From an uncultured Rubripirellula sp. (GTDB lineage Bacteria; Planctomycetota; Planctomycetia; Pirellulales; Pirellulaceae), in assembly GCA_938045805.1 (NCBI GenBank), contig CALIBL010000016.1, positions 62,001 to 126,000 of the forward strand: DNA of 64,000 nucleotides. The letters are read 5' to 3'. The notes below the pieces were generated by a model. It made no database searches, had not been told where the DNA came from, and worked only from the letters and a program-made list of their open reading frames with translations. A program made the translations under genes and the position numbers. Below, piece after piece: positions 46,801 to 55,998 of this stretch; the first letter of the stretch is position 1, and each line of letters starts with the position of its first letter.

Positions 46801-48028
46801 ATTCTTGCGTGCTTTCGATTTTCCGGAGCCATTCTCGGCAACCGGACGCAGGGATGTCACCAACGTCCCCGCTCAATCGCTAACACTCCTTAACGACCCT
46901 CTCGTCATCACCTCCGCTGAATCACTTGCTAGACGACTATCAGACAGCAATCAGGGCCTAACCAGAGAGGACGCTCAAAAATCACAAATCGAAAATGGCT
47001 TCCGGCTTCTCCTCGGCAGAGAAGCAACCGAGTTAGAAACAAAACAATCGTTGGACTACCTTCAGGAACTCATCAGCTCCTATGAGTCCGAGCGAGAGCA
47101 GCGCAAACAACTCGAGAACGAACTAGAACAGAACCGGCAGGCGATACTGACCATCTACAACAACACCAAGCAACGATTTGAATCAGATTTTGAAAAACCA
47201 ACGACCATCACACCGCAACCAATTGCAAGTTGGGACTTCACGGAAAACCTTGACGACCAAATGGGCAAACTGAACGGCAAGGCGTTTGGAGATGCAAAAG
47301 TTCGCGATGGAAAACTCATTCTGAAAAACGGCGGCTATGTCACAACCTCGCCCATCAACCAAGTGATCAAAGCGAAAACACTCGAGGTGTGGGTTCAACT
47401 AGATAGCGTTGACCAAAAAGGAGGAGGAGCCATCAGCCTTCAGACACTTGACGGAGGAGTCTTTGACTCCATTGTTTATGCCGAACTTGAAAATAAGAAG
47501 TGGCTATCAGGAAGCAACTTTCATCAGCGAACGCAAAGCGTCTCTGGAACGGAAGAAACCGAAGCGAATCACCGCTTTGTCCACGTTGCGATCACGTACT
47601 CGGAAGATGGAACCATTAGCCTCTTTCGCGAAGGCGAAGCTTACGGCAAGAGCTACCGTCGCAACGATCCAATTTCATTCCAACCCAATCAATCAATCGT
47701 TAGCTTTGGCGTTCGCCACCTTCCAGCGGGCGGCAACCGACTACTCTCCGCCAAAATCGATCGTGCAGCGATTTACGATTACGCTTTATCCCCGAACGAA
47801 ATCAATGCCACATTCATCGCTGCAGGCGGTGGTGTGAATCATCGACAACTGAAAGAAATCATGTCAAAGGACGAACGAGAAAGAATCACGCAATTGGAAA
47901 ACACCCAGCAAAGCATTTTGCGAAACCTCAACGACTTAGGTTCCAAACCTTCCAAGCCGGAAGAAGCAGCGATGAAAGACTTCTGCCAAGCTTTGTACCT
48001 GCTGAAAGAATTCATCTTTATCCCTTAA
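43808..48028 (+). CDS. Planctomycete PSCyt1-PSCyt2-PSD1 protein with LamG domain
   Basis: A 1406-residue exported protein from TTG at 43808 (or GTG at 43814). A signal-like hydrophobic segment is followed by PSCyt1 with heme site CYSCH (66-70). Then come PSCyt2/DUF1549 (about 205-430, PIDRFIDHKL, RRAYLTLIGLPP, HFGERWARHWMDWIRYAET, and CARCHNHKFD, a second CxxCH), a carbohydrate-binding-like beta region (about 535-700), and PSD1/DUF1553 (about 835-1090, NPLTRRVIVNRIWHHLFG, NVPAQSLTLLNDP). The C-terminal quarter is a LamG/concanavalin-like domain (ASWDFTENLDDQMG, IDRAAIYDYALS). These proteins are typical of Planctomycetes, thought to act on complex carbohydrates at the cell surface; the reaction is unknown. 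A DUF1501 gene follows after 60 bases. Confidence 0.93.
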   Translation: MIVRNDSTRFRYKGLRVFIIRTIALTLLHGAGDPIATHGQAPSDDTPANKIEFFEAKIRPVLAEHCYSCHNSQGTAESGVIVDHRDSIRANGLVLPGNPSESHLLAIIKHEEAGLEMPQDGPKLSDAIIRDFEHWIETGATDPRDHPPTPEELAESTSWQATLERRKTWWSFQQIADAQPPSHPNPTTQLEDSPEVWASASDHPIDRFIDHKLKEQGLTRSKPTSPNSLIRRAYLTLIGLPPNTEELSHWSKRFQAGENRSETAEALIDHLLTSPHFGERWARHWMDWIRYAETHGSEGDPAINNAWLYRDYLIRALNDDIPYNQLIREHIAGDLLKDPRFNKTLSINESLIGTAHWRMVFHGFAPTDALDEKVRFIDDQINAFSKAFLGMTVSCARCHNHKFDAISQADYYAIFGILASSRPGRRVIDLPDPQQQQWSQLSQLKEEIRRQIAGEWLSSIDEVKRGLIKADFSHLENDDDATLLLSPFVKLDQTTTTIGREEKKQGQWNEFIQTLEKILASNDREISGRRAAENHHPPSVKHWDFSKTNEVQNWYKTGLGLEQQDHHSNTGGQFLVSLDGETAIRELLPKGIYSNLISDKYAARLTSPDFTAEPNQEVWLRVRGGGEATTRYVVQDYPRNGTVYPVANLTEQWKWQRFDLSYWQGDSLHLELTTARDAPLLVRNSEQSWFGITDVILQPTGSAAPKSPRLLSAKRVIEAGRKKANPSTIEEIADLYIGALTESIKRWSTSSECDDADTDLIATFLRSGLLANRLGSLPRTRKLIEKYREIQNKIKAPTRIPTLEETSGRTQPLFIRGDHRKPGDIVPARFLEAIDDREYKPEIASRLQLAEDLLRDDNPLTRRVIVNRIWHHLFGKGIVSTPDNLGRMGTQPTHPELLDWLANQLRDEEWSLKSIIKTIVTSETWQQDSTPSEKSKQVDPSNQWLSHCNLRRLEAEAIRDSLLATSGRLNLDTYGPPTGSEANRRSIYLRVVRNSLDPFLRAFDFPEPFSATGRRDVTNVPAQSLTLLNDPLVITSAESLARRLSDSNQGLTREDAQKSQIENGFRLLLGREATELETKQSLDYLQELISSYESEREQRKQLENELEQNRQAILTIYNNTKQRFESDFEKPTTITPQPIASWDFTENLDDQMGKLNGKAFGDAKVRDGKLILKNGGYVTTSPINQVIKAKTLEVWVQLDSVDQKGGGAISLQTLDGGVFDSIVYAELENKKWLSGSNFHQRTQSVSGTEETEANHRFVHVAITYSEDGTISLFREGEAYGKSYRRNDPISFQPNQSIVSFGVRHLPAGGNRLLSAKIDRAAIYDYALSPNEINATFIAAGGGVNHRQLKEIMSKDERERITQLENTQQSILRNLNDLGSKPSKPEEAAMKDFCQALYLLKEFIFIP

Positions 48029-48088
48029 GTATCGCAGAGACAGCCTGATACCACAGAACACTCAGACAAAAAAACACCGAGACGAAGC

Positions 48089-49522
48089 GTGAATGACCTG
48101 AACCCTCAACTATTTAATCGCCCACAAAACTATTCGCGGCGCGAGGCTCTTCGAAAGACAAGTAATGGATTCGGAGCGGTCGCGCTTGCATCGGCTTTAC
48201 AAAATCCCGCGCACGCTCAATCCACCATGTCTTTACCGATCAGAGCAAAGCACGTGGTGTTCTGTTACATGTCGGGTGGAGTATCCCACGTTGATTCATT
48301 CGACCCCAAAGCCAAGCTTGCTGAGTTGGATGGAAAATCCATGCCGGTTACCGTTGAACGCACGCAGTTCAACAACAATGGCAATATCATGCGCAGCCCG
48401 TTTCAATTCACAAATCGTGGCGAAAGTGGCATACCAGTCAGCGACATGTTCCCCAAGATCGGGCAGTATGTTGATGACATGGCAGTCATTCGATCAATGA
48501 CATCGCCGGTGAACGAACATGCACAGGGTAACTTCTTCATGCACACCGGTTTTCCCATCATGGGATACCCAACCGCTGGTGCGTGGTGTAGCTACGGCTT
48601 AGGATCAGCCAATGAAGAGCTTCCGAGTTACGTCGTTCTACAAAGCGGAAACGCTGTACCGCCCCATGGCGGCGTTTCCCTCTACAGCAATGGATTTCTT
48701 CCCGCTCAGTATCAAGGATCCATTCTCAAAGCTGATCAACGCGAAGCGATTCGCAATCTTTTTGGCAGTGACACCAAAACTGCGCAACGACGCCGACTTG
48801 ATTTTACTCGCAGTCTCGATTCGCAATTTTCTGAAAGCCACGGCGAGCAGGATCAAATTGAAGCTGCAATCAGCAACCTTGAAACAGCATTCCGAATGCA
48901 AACAGCAGTCCCCGATGTGTGTGATATCTCTGGAGAAACCCAGGAGACTCGAGACCTCTACGGTCTCGACTCCGCGGATCAAGCGATGGCAGCTTATGGA
49001 AGACAATGCCTTCTCGCGCGCCGTATGATCGAGAAAGGGGTGCGGTTCATTGAACTCAGTTGCCTGACACGAGGCATTGGCGCTGGCGGTGCCCCCAACC
49101 CATGGGACCAGCACAGCCAACTAGAACAGGGACACCGAGAAATGGCGAAACAGGTAGACCAGCCAATCGCGGCCCTCATGGGCGACTTAAAAAGACGTGG
49201 GCTGCTCGAGGAAACGCTGATTGTGTGGGCAGGTGAATTCGGAAGGACACCATTCTCTCAGGGAAGCAACGGTAGAGACCACAACCCCTTTGGATTTAGT
49301 ATTTGGATGGCTGGAGGAGGTATCAAGGGAGGCTCAACGTACGGTGAAACCGACGAACTCGGATATCATGCAGTCGAAAATCGTTGTGAAGTTTATGACA
49401 TGTGGGCAACCACACTGCATCTGATGGGCCTAAACCACAAGGACCTCACCTATCGACACGCCGGAAGAGATTTCCGACTTACCGACGTCCACGGAAATGT
49501 GCTAACCCCAATCCTTTCGTAA
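48089..49522 (+). CDS. DUF1501 protein with Tat-type leader
   Basis: A 477-residue protein from GTG at 48089. The leader [23 protein letters not shown] has twin arginines and a hydrophobic core, suggesting Tat export of a folded protein. The body follows DUF1501 (sulfatase-like alkaline phosphatase superfamily relatives): [46 protein letters not shown]-like [21 protein letters not shown], and [24 protein letters not shown]. It is the standard partner of PSD1 proteins. The enzymatic role is not known. Confidence 0.93.
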   Translation: MNDLNPQLFNRPQNYSRREALRKTSNGFGAVALASALQNPAHAQSTMSLPIRAKHVVFCYMSGGVSHVDSFDPKAKLAELDGKSMPVTVERTQFNNNGNIMRSPFQFTNRGESGIPVSDMFPKIGQYVDDMAVIRSMTSPVNEHAQGNFFMHTGFPIMGYPTAGAWCSYGLGSANEELPSYVVLQSGNAVPPHGGVSLYSNGFLPAQYQGSILKADQREAIRNLFGSDTKTAQRRRLDFTRSLDSQFSESHGEQDQIEAAISNLETAFRMQTAVPDVCDISGETQETRDLYGLDSADQAMAAYGRQCLLARRMIEKGVRFIELSCLTRGIGAGGAPNPWDQHSQLEQGHREMAKQVDQPIAALMGDLKRRGLLEETLIVWAGEFGRTPFSQGSNGRDHNPFGFSIWMAGGGIKGGSTYGETDELGYHAVENRCEVYDMWATTLHLMGLNHKDLTYRHAGRDFRLTDVHGNVLTPILS

Positions 49523-49630
49523 TCCACTGCAACACGCTGGCCAATGCCCTAGTGATCGCTCTAAGACTTTCCGCAAGTCGCTGAGGACGGTTCTAGTAAC
49601 GCACATCAACAACCATATCGTCTCCCCAAC

Positions 49631-52600
49631 ATGACCAATCCTAGCACTCTCAAACGAAGCGTCATCACGGTGAAAAATACGCGACGAACACGCAACCATT
49701 GGGTATCGATCAAGCAATGCATCCTAGTGGCGTTGGTAGTTATCAACACCTCCTTGACTGCTCGATCGCAGGGCGAACCAGATATCTCCAAAGCTGGTAA
49801 CGAGCAAGTTGCTGAAATCATGCGCACCTTCGGTGGCCGAGGCGTCATGGCGGACGGTTCCGCCCCCACCGCGGCCAATCAAGCGATCGAGCAATTTAAA
49901 GTTCGTGATGGTGCGAAAATTGAACTGATGGCAGCAGAACCCAGCGTTGAACAACCTCTGTTCATAAGCTGGGACTCGCGGGGCCGCATGTGGGTCGTGC
50001 AATATCGGCAGTACCAATTCCCAGCAGGTCTCAAGGTGGTTCGCTACGATCAACATCTTCGTGCTATCTTTGACAAGGTTCCCGATCCGCCGCCTCACGG
50101 AACACCCGGCTTGGACAAAATCTCCGTTCACGAAGATACAGACGGTGACGGTTTTTTTGACACGAGTAAAGACGTCATTACTGGATTAAATATTGCCACG
50201 GCTGTCCAAGTTGGTAACGGTTCCATCTGGGTTCTTAACCCTCCTTACCTCTTGCGCTACCATGACCAAAATAGAGATGACATCCCAGATGGTGAACCAG
50301 AAGTTCACCTAAGTGGTTTTGGGTTACAAGACACCCACTCCGTTGCGAACAGCCTACTTTGGGGACCGGACGGATGGCTGTACGGCGCTAACGGCAGCAC
50401 CACCGTTGGAGACGTCAGTTCTAAAGTCACCAAGGGTGTTCGATTCCAAGGGCAATGTATTTGGCGATACCATCCCGAAAGTAGCGAATTCGAAATCTAC
50501 GCCGAGGGTGGCGGAAACACTTTCAGCTTGGAGATTGACTCAAAAGGTCGAGTCTTCAGCGGAACCAATGGTGGAAACACTCGCGGTTGGTATTACCCTC
50601 AGGGAAGCTATTCCGCCAAAAACTGGGGTAAACATGGACCGCTCACCAACCCCTATGCACTAGGGTTCTTTGGACCCATGGGCTTCGAAGGGGATGGTCG
50701 TCGCTTTGCTCAAGCTTTTTGCATCTACGAAGGTGGCCTATTTCCCAAATCCTTCAATGGCTCAATTATCGCCCCGAATTCACTCCATAACGTGGTTTGG
50801 AATAGCCAGCGAATCCCAGAGGGTTCAACCTACCGAACCGTGGACGAAGCGAACCTTGTAGAAACAGAAGATCGTTGGTTCAGACCTGTTTATGGCGGTG
50901 TTGGCCCAGACGGTGGAATCTACCTCGCAGATTGGTACGACAGTCGCTTGAGCCATGTTAGCCCAAGTGATGACTGGCACAAAGAAAGTGGACGGATCTA
51001 TCGCATCAGCCCATCACAGAGCACCCCAACGTACGATCAAGGCGACCTCGAAAAACAGTCCAGCCAAAGTTTAATCCAACGATTCAATCACCCCAACAAA
51101 TGGGTTCGGCAACGATCCGCTATGGTTCTGGGATGGCGAAAAGACAACAGCGTTCTGGACCAACTTCGCGAACTTGTGGACAACGGATCCTTAGAAGCAC
51201 TTTGGTCCCTTAATTTGATGGGACAATTTCACGAAAAAGACGCGACCCGATGGCTACAGCACTCAGACCCCCATCTACGACGCTGGGTGATCCGCCTAGC
51301 CGGCGATCAACGCCGACCGATCGATGGACTTTATCAGCTAGCCTGCACGGAAACTAATCCACAGGTGAGAAGTCAACTCGCTTCAACGGCAAAGAGATTA
51401 GACGCTCCCTTGGGCTTGTCCATCATTGAAGGACTCCTCCAGCACGAGCAAGACATCAATGACCCCCATCTTCCACTGCTGATTTGGTGGGGCATCGAAG
51501 CACATTGTGAGAACTGGCGCGAAGTCAGATCATTCTTGGAACAACATAGCGTTTGGAAGTCAAAACTATTTGTCTCCTCGATTGCCAGTCGTTTGATGCA
51601 AAGGTATGCATCTTCTGGCACGACAGAGGATCTGACTCAGTGCGAGTGGATCCTCAGTCAAGCCTATCATTCGGATCAACGCAAGCAACTCACACTTGGA
51701 ATGAGCCGAGCATTCGAAGGCAGGACCATGCCACCCTTACCAGCCACCCTTACCAAGTCACTGCAAGACTACGCAGACCAACTTGGAAACTCGGCTGTGA
51801 TCATTGGGATTCGACAAGGAAATGACGAATCGATTAGTGAAGGTATCAAATTATTAGGAAATCAAAATTCAGAACTAGCGCTCCAGATAGAGATCGCAAA
51901 GACACTCGGAGAAACCCCATCGGCTAAGGCTCTTCCAACCCTGCTTTCGCTTGGCACAGGACGAAACACGAAGGAACCTGCTCTCCAAAGGGTAGCATTG
52001 CAATCCGTAGCAAGTTATGACAGCGATGGAGTGGCAAAAACGCTGCTGTCCGCATTCGGGAGCAGTATCTCGGCGGAACACGGACTGCGATCGACCGCAT
52101 GCCGGACCTTGGCCAGCCGCCCCAAATGGGCGAATCAATTAATCAGCGAACTGAGTGAATGGAGAATTCGTCCTGAAGACATTCCGGCCGACGTCATTCA
52201 ACAACTCAGGACCTATCCATCCGAAGTGACGCAGAAGAAGATCGATCAAATTTTTGGAAAGACTCTCCATGCAGATTCAACGAACGAAAATGAATTCAAG
52301 AGACTAAAAACACTGCTCGCCAGTGGCAGCGGTCAAGCTGAAAAGGGTCAAATCATTTTTTCTAAACGCTGCGGCAACTGCCACCTATTATTCGGTGAAG
52401 GAAAAAAAATCGGACCACCACTAGATGGTTACGACAGGGGGAATGCAACGTTCTGGCTAAATGCCATCATCGCTCCCAGCATGGAAATCAGGGAAGGATT
52501 TCAGTCCTACTTAATCCTGACCGAAGACGGACGATCCGTGACGGGGATGATCGCTGACCAAAACGCCAAAACGATCACCTTGCGTAATGCGGAAAACGAA

Positions 52601-52735
52601 ATCACAGTACTCGATCGCGAACGGATTGAATCATTGCAAGCGATTCCTACCTCCCTCATGCCGACCAACCTGCTTTTAGAACTCAGTGACCAAGAGATCC
52701 GCGATCTGTTCTCTTACCTTTCTCAAGGAACGTAA
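49631..52735 (+). CDS. PVC-type membrane-bound dehydrogenase with C-terminal heme c domain
   Basis: A 1034-residue protein. After a signal-anchor (KQCILVALVVINTSLTARS, about 35-53) comes a beta-propeller of the PVC dehydrogenase / glucose-sorbosone type (PLFISWDSRGRMWVVQYRQY, EDTDGDGFFD, LLWGPDGWLYGANGST, GVGPDGGIYLADWYD). A helical HEAT-like middle part (about 480-860) follows, then a heme-binding domain with CGNCH (914-918), GKKIGPPLDGYDRGN and a SYLILTEDGRSVTGMIADQ segment. Such proteins likely oxidise a sugar or alcohol and pass electrons to the heme. The stop overlaps the next start by one base (TAATG). Confidence 0.92.
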   Translation: MTNPSTLKRSVITVKNTRRTRNHWVSIKQCILVALVVINTSLTARSQGEPDISKAGNEQVAEIMRTFGGRGVMADGSAPTAANQAIEQFKVRDGAKIELMAAEPSVEQPLFISWDSRGRMWVVQYRQYQFPAGLKVVRYDQHLRAIFDKVPDPPPHGTPGLDKISVHEDTDGDGFFDTSKDVITGLNIATAVQVGNGSIWVLNPPYLLRYHDQNRDDIPDGEPEVHLSGFGLQDTHSVANSLLWGPDGWLYGANGSTTVGDVSSKVTKGVRFQGQCIWRYHPESSEFEIYAEGGGNTFSLEIDSKGRVFSGTNGGNTRGWYYPQGSYSAKNWGKHGPLTNPYALGFFGPMGFEGDGRRFAQAFCIYEGGLFPKSFNGSIIAPNSLHNVVWNSQRIPEGSTYRTVDEANLVETEDRWFRPVYGGVGPDGGIYLADWYDSRLSHVSPSDDWHKESGRIYRISPSQSTPTYDQGDLEKQSSQSLIQRFNHPNKWVRQRSAMVLGWRKDNSVLDQLRELVDNGSLEALWSLNLMGQFHEKDATRWLQHSDPHLRRWVIRLAGDQRRPIDGLYQLACTETNPQVRSQLASTAKRLDAPLGLSIIEGLLQHEQDINDPHLPLLIWWGIEAHCENWREVRSFLEQHSVWKSKLFVSSIASRLMQRYASSGTTEDLTQCEWILSQAYHSDQRKQLTLGMSRAFEGRTMPPLPATLTKSLQDYADQLGNSAVIIGIRQGNDESISEGIKLLGNQNSELALQIEIAKTLGETPSAKALPTLLSLGTGRNTKEPALQRVALQSVASYDSDGVAKTLLSAFGSSISAEHGLRSTACRTLASRPKWANQLISELSEWRIRPEDIPADVIQQLRTYPSEVTQKKIDQIFGKTLHADSTNENEFKRLKTLLASGSGQAEKGQIIFSKRCGNCHLLFGEGKKIGPPLDGYDRGNATFWLNAIIAPSMEIREGFQSYLILTEDGRSVTGMIADQNAKTITLRNAENEITVLDRERIESLQAIPTSLMPTNLLLELSDQEIRDLFSYLSQGT

Positions 52736-53652
52736 TGGTGAATCATCAATCATTAGGCGGTCTTAGCAGAAGATCTTTTATGACAGCCTGTCTGGCTAGC
52801 GTTTCAGGAGCACTCGCAAACAACACCACAGCACAGGACCATTCGTCCCGCCACGAACTTTGCGTCTTCACCAAACCCTTCAACTCGCTTTCATTTTCAG
52901 ACCTCGCCAGACATGTCGCCAAGTTAGGGTTTGATGGAATCGAAGCTCCAATTCGCCAAGGCGGCCATGTGGAACCGGATACCGTTCACGAAAAACTTCC
53001 CGAGCTACATGAAGCCCTCAGGCAACACGGACTTAACATCACCGTCATGACTTCGGACATCAACGACCCTGACGATCCATTAACTGAAAAGACACTTCGA
53101 ACAGCAGCAACACTGGGCATCAAACGGTACCGAATGAAATATTTCCGGTACGATTCAACCCAAAATATCCAAAAACAGCTATTGGATTTTCGCAGCAAAG
53201 CAACAGCTCTGGCAGAGATGAATCATCAGTTCGGTATCCAAGGTCTTTATCAGAACCATGCTGGAAAGGATTACTGTGGAGCCGCCATCTGGGACTTAGA
53301 AACATTACTTGATGGCATTGAACCGAGCGACATGGGTGTCGCATACGATATCCGGCACGCCAGCGTAGAAGGCGGAACGAGTTGGCCAACGACGTGGAGG
53401 ATGATTGAACCGCGAGTGCAAACGGTTTACGTCAAAGATTTCAAATGGGAATCGTCAGCACGCCCGGTGAATGTGCCGCTGGGGCAGGGGAGGGTACCCG
53501 AAAGCTTCTTCGATCTTCTAAAAGCATCGAACTTCAAGGGTCCAATATCACTGCACGAAGAGTATCTCGATCACCGCGACCCGAACCTTGTAGACGATCA
53601 TTTAAAGGCGATCAAAAAGGACTTTGCCGTCCTTCAATCGTGGATCAGCTGA
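52735..53652 (+). CDS. Sugar phosphate isomerase/epimerase-like TIM barrel with Tat leader
   Basis: A 305-residue protein starting within the stop of the dehydrogenase gene, so it is translationally coupled. The leader LSRRSFMTACLASVSGALA has twin arginines. The AP-endonuclease-2/xylose-isomerase-like barrel shows LGFDGIEAPIR, YQNHAGKDYCGAA, MGVAYDIRHASVEGG, VYVKDFKWE and ISLHEEY, with metal-ligand type His, Asp and Glu residues. Substrate unknown; the genomic coupling suggests a keto-sugar or sugar acid made by the dehydrogenase (inference). Confidence 0.9.
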   Translation: MVNHQSLGGLSRRSFMTACLASVSGALANNTTAQDHSSRHELCVFTKPFNSLSFSDLARHVAKLGFDGIEAPIRQGGHVEPDTVHEKLPELHEALRQHGLNITVMTSDINDPDDPLTEKTLRTAATLGIKRYRMKYFRYDSTQNIQKQLLDFRSKATALAEMNHQFGIQGLYQNHAGKDYCGAAIWDLETLLDGIEPSDMGVAYDIRHASVEGGTSWPTTWRMIEPRVQTVYVKDFKWESSARPVNVPLGQGRVPESFFDLLKASNFKGPISLHEEYLDHRDPNLVDDHLKAIKKDFAVLQSWIS

Positions 53653-53704
53653 GCGACACTTAGAAATCTCAGACGAAAAAAGATCGCAACTGGTTATCCT
53701 GCGT

Positions 53705-54748
53705 TCAACTCGATTGCAGGATCAGTTCCGGCTTGCCGGATCGGATCGATGCTTCAGCAGCCAAGCACATTGCGACTGACCATCGCCCGTCCTTGCCAGT
53801 GCAATGCAATTCCTTGCCGTGACGAAATGCATCCACCATTCTGGCGATCTGATCTTCAAGTTCAAAGAGTTCGCCGGTCGGCTTATCAATCGGGACGGTC
53901 TGCACCGTCTCACCATCATAGGCTCGGAGCGAAAAGGTTGGATGCCGTGTTCGATCCATTGCTCCGCTCCACGACGCCCAAAGCGCACCTTTAGTCCCAG
54001 TCACCTTGATTGTTTGATGATGTTCAAAGGCGGCAAGAGTTTGAGAGACGACCGCGTACGCCCCACCCTCAAAGTGCATGATGGCGCTAAAATTATCTTG
54101 TAACTCCGGATGCCCGGGCTGGCGAGAATTGGCAGAGGCATAAACGCTCGACGGATTCCCATTGGATTGCAAGTACCAACGCGCTAAATCAAAAAAATGT
54201 ATTGGCTCTTCTAGAACCCAACTTCCCACGCGATCAATGTCATAACGCCAGCCATTGGCACCTTGGCGGTAGGGATTTCTCGACAATTCCACCAAGGCAT
54301 ACAGAGGATCACCGATGAACCCATCCTCGATCATTTCCTTGGCCCTACCCCACATCGATGACAACCGCAATTCATGCCCCACTGCGAGCATCAACTCTCG
54401 ATCGCTTGCCAACTTTATCATCTCGTCACACTCCTGCAGCGAGACTCCCATTGGCTTCTCAAGAAGCAGGTGCTTGTCTGCTCGTAAGACAGCGGATGCA
54501 ACCTCATGATGCAGGTAACTTGGGACCACCACATCAATCACATCCAAATCGGAACGCTGAACCATCTCACGGTAGTCGGTATAAACATCGACTGCTTCAT
54601 ACGTCTGTTTCGCCAAATCAGCAGAAGCCTGACTGCTGGCCGAAACGGCCACCAACTCCGCACCATCGGTCACTTTGATCGCATTGGCGTGATGCTGCCC
54701 CCAAGCCCCAAAACCCACCAGACCAAAACGCACCGGACGATCGTTCAT
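53705..54748 (-). CDS. Gfo/Idh/MocA-family oxidoreductase
   Basis: A 347-residue NAD(P)-dependent oxidoreductase. The N-terminal Rossmann motif is GLVGFGAWGQHHANAI, followed by VVAVSASS-like AELVAVSASS, and the family EKPMGV motif with the conserved Lys. The C-terminal domain has WRYDIDRVGSWVLEEPIHFFDLARWY, the catalytic-type Asp/His pair region. Members act on sugars, inositols or dehydrogenated sugars. It is convergent with the preceding TIM barrel gene and divergent from the aldo-keto reductase gene. Confidence 0.93.
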   Translation of the reverse strand: MNDRPVRFGLVGFGAWGQHHANAIKVTDGAELVAVSASSQASADLAKQTYEAVDVYTDYREMVQRSDLDVIDVVVPSYLHHEVASAVLRADKHLLLEKPMGVSLQECDEMIKLASDRELMLAVGHELRLSSMWGRAKEMIEDGFIGDPLYALVELSRNPYRQGANGWRYDIDRVGSWVLEEPIHFFDLARWYLQSNGNPSSVYASANSRQPGHPELQDNFSAIMHFEGGAYAVVSQTLAAFEHHQTIKVTGTKGALWASWSGAMDRTRHPTFSLRAYDGETVQTVPIDKPTGELFELEDQIARMVDAFRHGKELHCTGKDGRWSVAMCLAAEASIRSGKPELILQSS

Positions 54749-54947
54749 TTCTTAATCAACCCATCAATACAAAGTAACCGCGAGGAGCCTGCTACCTCAC
54801 GCAGGTCCCGTGCCCCCGTGGTTGTATCAGATTGACGTGAAAAAATCTCGGGAGAGGGGTCACAGGCAAACGGCACAACTAAATATCGGCTACATTAGCC
54901 GCCCCAAAGCGATCCATGTTTAAAAACGCGACAAGAGAACCATCAGG

Positions 54948-55925
54948 ATGCAAACGATCCAGTTAAAGAGTGGACGGCAACTAGATTCGATAGGCCTTGG
55001 CCTCTGGAAAATCGAAAACGAACAGACGGCGTCGGTCGTTAAATCCGCCATTGAACTTGGGTACCGGCATTTTGACAGTGCGTGCGACTATGGAAACGAA
55101 GTCGAAACAGGGCAGGGCCTTGCAGAAGCCATTTCGTCGGGCAGTATCAGTAGGGATGATCTGTGGATCACATCGAAACTCTGGAACACCTATCATCAAC
55201 CTGAACATGTAAAGCCTGCGCTTCTCAAAAGCCTACAGGATCTGCAACTCGATTATCTCGACCTGTACCTCATCCATTTCCCGATTTCGTCTCAATTCGT
55301 TCCCTTTGAAGAACGCTATCCTCCAGGCTGGTTCAGCAACCCGGAGAGTGATCACCCAACCGTGATTGAAGACCCTGTCCCAATCATTGAAACTTGGCGC
55401 GCGATGGAAGAGTTAGTGAGCGAAGGTTTAGTCAAAGAGATCGGCGTTTGCAATTTTGGAACTTCTCTGATGAGAGACCTGATGAGCCAAGCCAAGATCC
55501 CTCCCGCCGTTCTCCAAGTGGAAATGCATCCCTACCTCTCACAGGAGAAACTATTGCGGTTCTGCACAGAGAGCCACATCGCAGTTACGGCCTTCTCACC
55601 GCTGGGTGCGCAGTCCTACTTTCAATTACAGATGGCCGATGCCTCTGAATCTCTTTTGCAACACGAAACGATCCTAAGCATCGCCTCCAAACACGACAAA
55701 ACAGCGGCCCAAGTTTTATTGCGATGGGGTGTTCAACGCGGAACATCCGTGGTTCCAAAATCATCAAATCTGGATCGCCTACGCGAGAACCTCGAAGTAT
55801 TTGACTTCGCTTTAACGGATTCAGAGATGCAATCGATTTCAAATCTCAATCGAAATCGCCGATTCAATGACCCTGGTGATTTCTGCGAAGCTGCATTCAA
55901 CACGTTTTTTCCGATTTATGAATAA
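54948..55925 (+). CDS. Aldo/keto reductase, AKR2 (xylose reductase)-like
   Basis: A 325-residue NADPH-dependent reductase. The catalytic tetrad is visible: Asp and Tyr in YRHFDSACDYGNE, Lys in ITSKLWNTYH, His in YLIHFPIS. The stretch FPISSQFVPFEERYPPGW and the C-terminal RRFNDPGDF closely follow the pattern of AKR2 enzymes such as fungal xylose reductase and plant mannose-6-phosphate reductase. The coenzyme motif is VVPKSSNLDRLREN. It likely reduces an aldose or related aldehyde. The dioxygenase gene follows after 73 bases. Confidence 0.93.
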   Translation: MQTIQLKSGRQLDSIGLGLWKIENEQTASVVKSAIELGYRHFDSACDYGNEVETGQGLAEAISSGSISRDDLWITSKLWNTYHQPEHVKPALLKSLQDLQLDYLDLYLIHFPISSQFVPFEERYPPGWFSNPESDHPTVIEDPVPIIETWRAMEELVSEGLVKEIGVCNFGTSLMRDLMSQAKIPPAVLQVEMHPYLSQEKLLRFCTESHIAVTAFSPLGAQSYFQLQMADASESLLQHETILSIASKHDKTAAQVLLRWGVQRGTSVVPKSSNLDRLRENLEVFDFALTDSEMQSISNLNRNRRFNDPGDFCEAAFNTFFPIYE

Positions 55926-55998
55926 TTCGCAACGAGTAGGGCACCAAGAAGCCTGTCCTCGATCACTTTTACAACCGACTGTTTGAATAAGGTCCTAC

